Positions 52,464 through 54,410 of a DNA stretch of 54,410 bases are shown here, piece after piece; the stretch's first letter is position 1; the number at the start of each line of letters is the position of its first letter. Origin of the DNA: Desulfobacterales bacterium (GTDB lineage: Bacteria; Desulfobacterota; UBA8473); assembly GCA_016209225.1 (NCBI GenBank), contig JACQWO010000020.1:1-54410 (forward strand), written 5' to 3'. Under the pieces are notes generated by a model. It did no database searches. It worked only from the letters and a program-made list of their open reading frames with translations, and was not told where the DNA came from. A program made the position numbers and the translations under genes.

Positions 52464-53708
52464 ATGAATGTAGAACAACAATTGGAGATCATAAAAAGAG
52501 GAACAGTGGAAGTACTCATTGAAGATGAGTTGGTAAAGAAACTACGTGATTCTAAAAAAAACAGAACCCCCCTTAGGATAAAGGCTGGTTTTGACCCCAC
52601 TGCTCCTGACCTTCATCTAGGCCATACTGTACTTATTCAGAAGCTCAAACAGTTTCAAGAACTAGGGCATAATGTCATGTTTTTAATTGGAGATTTTACA
52701 GGAATGATTGGTGATCCCTCAGGAAAATCTGAGACTAGAAAAGCCCTGTCTAAAAAAGATATTCTTATAAATGCTAAAACTTATCAAAGACAAATATTTA
52801 AGATACTTGATCCACAAAAGACTCAAATCGTTTATAACAGTCAGTGGATGGAGAAAATGTCTGGAGCTGAATTAATAAAACTATGTGCCCAATATACAGT
52901 TGCAAGAATGTTGGAAAGGGACGATTTTCATAAAAGATATTCAAACCAGCAACCTATTAGCATACATGAATTTATCTATCCTCTTGTTCAGGGTTATGAC
53001 TCTGTGGCATTGAAAGCCGATGTGGAATTAGGGGGAACGGATCAAAAATTTAATTTGCTTGTGGGGCGAGAGATTCAAAAGGCATATCACTTGAACCCTC
53101 AGGTTATCATTACTATGCCTATCCTAGAAGGACTTGATGGGGTAAATAAAATGAGTAAATCTCTTAACAATTATATTGGTATCGATGAACCGCCCCAAGA
53201 GATTTTTGGAAAGGTTATGTCAATTTCTGACGACCTTATGACAAGATACTATGAACTGATTAGTGATATTCCCCTAAAAGACCTGGGGGCACTCAAGGAA
53301 AATATTAGAACGGGTAAAGAACACCCAAGGGAAACAAAAAAGAAGCTGGCTATAGAAATAGTTGGACGTTTTTATAATAGAGAGGAAGCCCTAAAGGCAT
53401 CTGAAGAATTTGATCTTATATTCAAGCATAGAGAAACTCCAGAGAGAATGGAAGAAAAACAAATTTGCTGGAATGAAAAAAATATCTGGCTGCCCCGTCT
53501 TATAACAATGTGCTCTGAGGTTGCTAAAACCAACTCTGAATCAAAACGACTGATAAAACAAGGTGGCGTTAGCATCAATAAAGAAAAAGTTGTTGATGAA
53601 AACGTAGAGATACCTGCTAAAGGAGAGTACATATTAAAGATAGGCAAAAGAGAATTTATAAAAGTAAGATTCTCGAAAAGTAATTGTAAGGAAAATTCAA
53701 GGGATTAA
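52464..53708 (+). CDS. tyrS: Tyrosyl-tRNA synthetase
   Basis: A 414-residue class I synthetase. The signature is [20 protein letters not shown] (HLGH in place of HIGH). The tyrosine/ATP site has [20 protein letters not shown], and [14 protein letters not shown] holds the KMSKS loop. An S4 RNA-binding domain ([20 protein letters not shown]) ends the protein. [20 protein letters not shown] is typical of the compact-insert TyrS group found in proteobacteria such as TyrS of Haemophilus, unlike the Bacillus TyrS form. It lies 12 nt after ymdB, and the 16S rRNA promoter starts 28 nt beyond it. Confidence 0.95.
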   Translation: MNVEQQLEIIKRGTVEVLIEDELVKKLRDSKKNRTPLRIKAGFDPTAPDLHLGHTVLIQKLKQFQELGHNVMFLIGDFTGMIGDPSGKSETRKALSKKDILINAKTYQRQIFKILDPQKTQIVYNSQWMEKMSGAELIKLCAQYTVARMLERDDFHKRYSNQQPISIHEFIYPLVQGYDSVALKADVELGGTDQKFNLLVGREIQKAYHLNPQVIITMPILEGLDGVNKMSKSLNNYIGIDEPPQEIFGKVMSISDDLMTRYYELISDIPLKDLGALKENIRTGKEHPRETKKKLAIEIVGRFYNREEALKASEEFDLIFKHRETPERMEEKQICWNEKNIWLPRLITMCSEVAKTNSESKRLIKQGGVSINKEKVVDENVEIPAKGEYILKIGKREFIKVRFSKSNCKENSRD

Positions 53709-53736
53709 AAAAAATGCTTCGTCAGTCATTTTTTTC

Positions 53737-53765
53737 CTTGACAAATAATAAGATGTTTACTAGTA
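53737..53765 (+). promoter_or_regulatory. rRNA operon promoter
   Basis: Consensus -35 TTGACA (53737-53742), a 17-nt spacer, and -10 TAGTAT (53760-53765). It lies about 120 nt upstream of the 16S start, as expected for an rRNA leader. Confidence 0.8.
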
Positions 53766-53789
53766 TTCTCTTTTTGCAAGTGTGAAATT

Positions 53790-53802
53790 TTGCTCTTTGA
53801 AA
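53790..53802 (+). promoter_or_regulatory. boxA-like antitermination element in the rRNA leader
   Basis: tgctctttgaaaa matches the boxA consensus (TGCTCTTTAACA), which recruits NusB/NusE so that RNA polymerase passes through the rRNA genes without stopping. Confidence 0.7.
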
Positions 53803-53887
53803 ACTAAATAGTAGGTTCGATAGCTTTGTGGGCTCTTACGTAAAGTGAGATTTAATAAATTTAAATCTCTATATAAGTTTTGTATTT

Positions 53888-54410
<523 letters not shown>

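Noticed and set aside
53709-53736. A terminator after tyrS formed by the A-run and T-run
   Set aside because: The potential stem is only A-T pairs around a long loop and ends directly in the rRNA promoter; too weak to claim.

Overview
The window looks like a chromosomal piece from an uncultured, moderately AT-rich deltaproteobacterium (Desulfobacterota in the broad sense). The evidence is the start of a 16S rRNA gene at the right edge, a histidine kinase with an N-terminus (KPTYEELEQRVKKLK) common in that group, a small-type PurL with PurS and PurQ, an Fe-S type PurF, and a zapB-zapA-6S RNA arrangement. The genus cannot be named from the sequence alone. Several genes start with TTG after a good Shine-Dalgarno site.

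Left part (1-6.6 kb): the tail of an IS200/IS605-type transposase with its end hairpin; small exported proteins (NTF2-like and chalcone-isomerase-like); a phosphoglycolate-phosphatase-like HAD enzyme; a crotonase relic; a DUF4301 protein; a coiled-coil protein; a DUF2889-like protein; an acyl-CoA dehydrogenase; and a small zinc-ribbon protein.

The centre (6.67-29 kb, all minus strand) is the remarkable part. Twelve intact, divergent, secreted type-I periplasmic binding proteins of the LivJ/Peripla_BP_6 family stand head to tail. Two decaying copies follow at the promoter-proximal edge. Then come an ADP-forming acyl-CoA synthetase alpha subunit, a complete four-subunit 2-oxoacid:ferredoxin oxidoreductase, a CaiB-type CoA-transferase relic and a thirteenth intact binding protein. 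No permease or ATPase gene (LivH, M, G, F) is in the window. The inferred theme is capture of amino or organic acids, oxidation of 2-oxoacids to acyl-CoA and ATP formation by the ADP-forming synthetase, with a binding-protein repertoire diversified mainly in its ligand loop.

Right of this, nadB and a hotdog thioesterase run on the plus strand. A minus-strand block follows. It holds a membrane protein, an FMN nitronate-monooxygenase-like enzyme and a cell-shape-like module (bactofilin, M23 endopeptidase, M99/Csd4-type carboxypeptidase, an unknown membrane protein, and a Csd6-like L,D-transpeptidase with two NTF2-like repeats). After these comes the purine/pyrimidine cluster purB-purS-purQ-purL-purF-pyrE, listed in transcription order. 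purL is broken by a short deletion that removes the ESHNHP region.

The final part carries an amidohydrolase with a Cys-rich partner, tRNA-Ala(GGC) and tRNA-Leu(CAA), a hybrid histidine kinase, zapB-like/zapA, a 6S RNA candidate, rny, ymdB and tyrS. A strong rRNA promoter with boxA then leads into the 5' third of 16S rRNA, which runs off the end.
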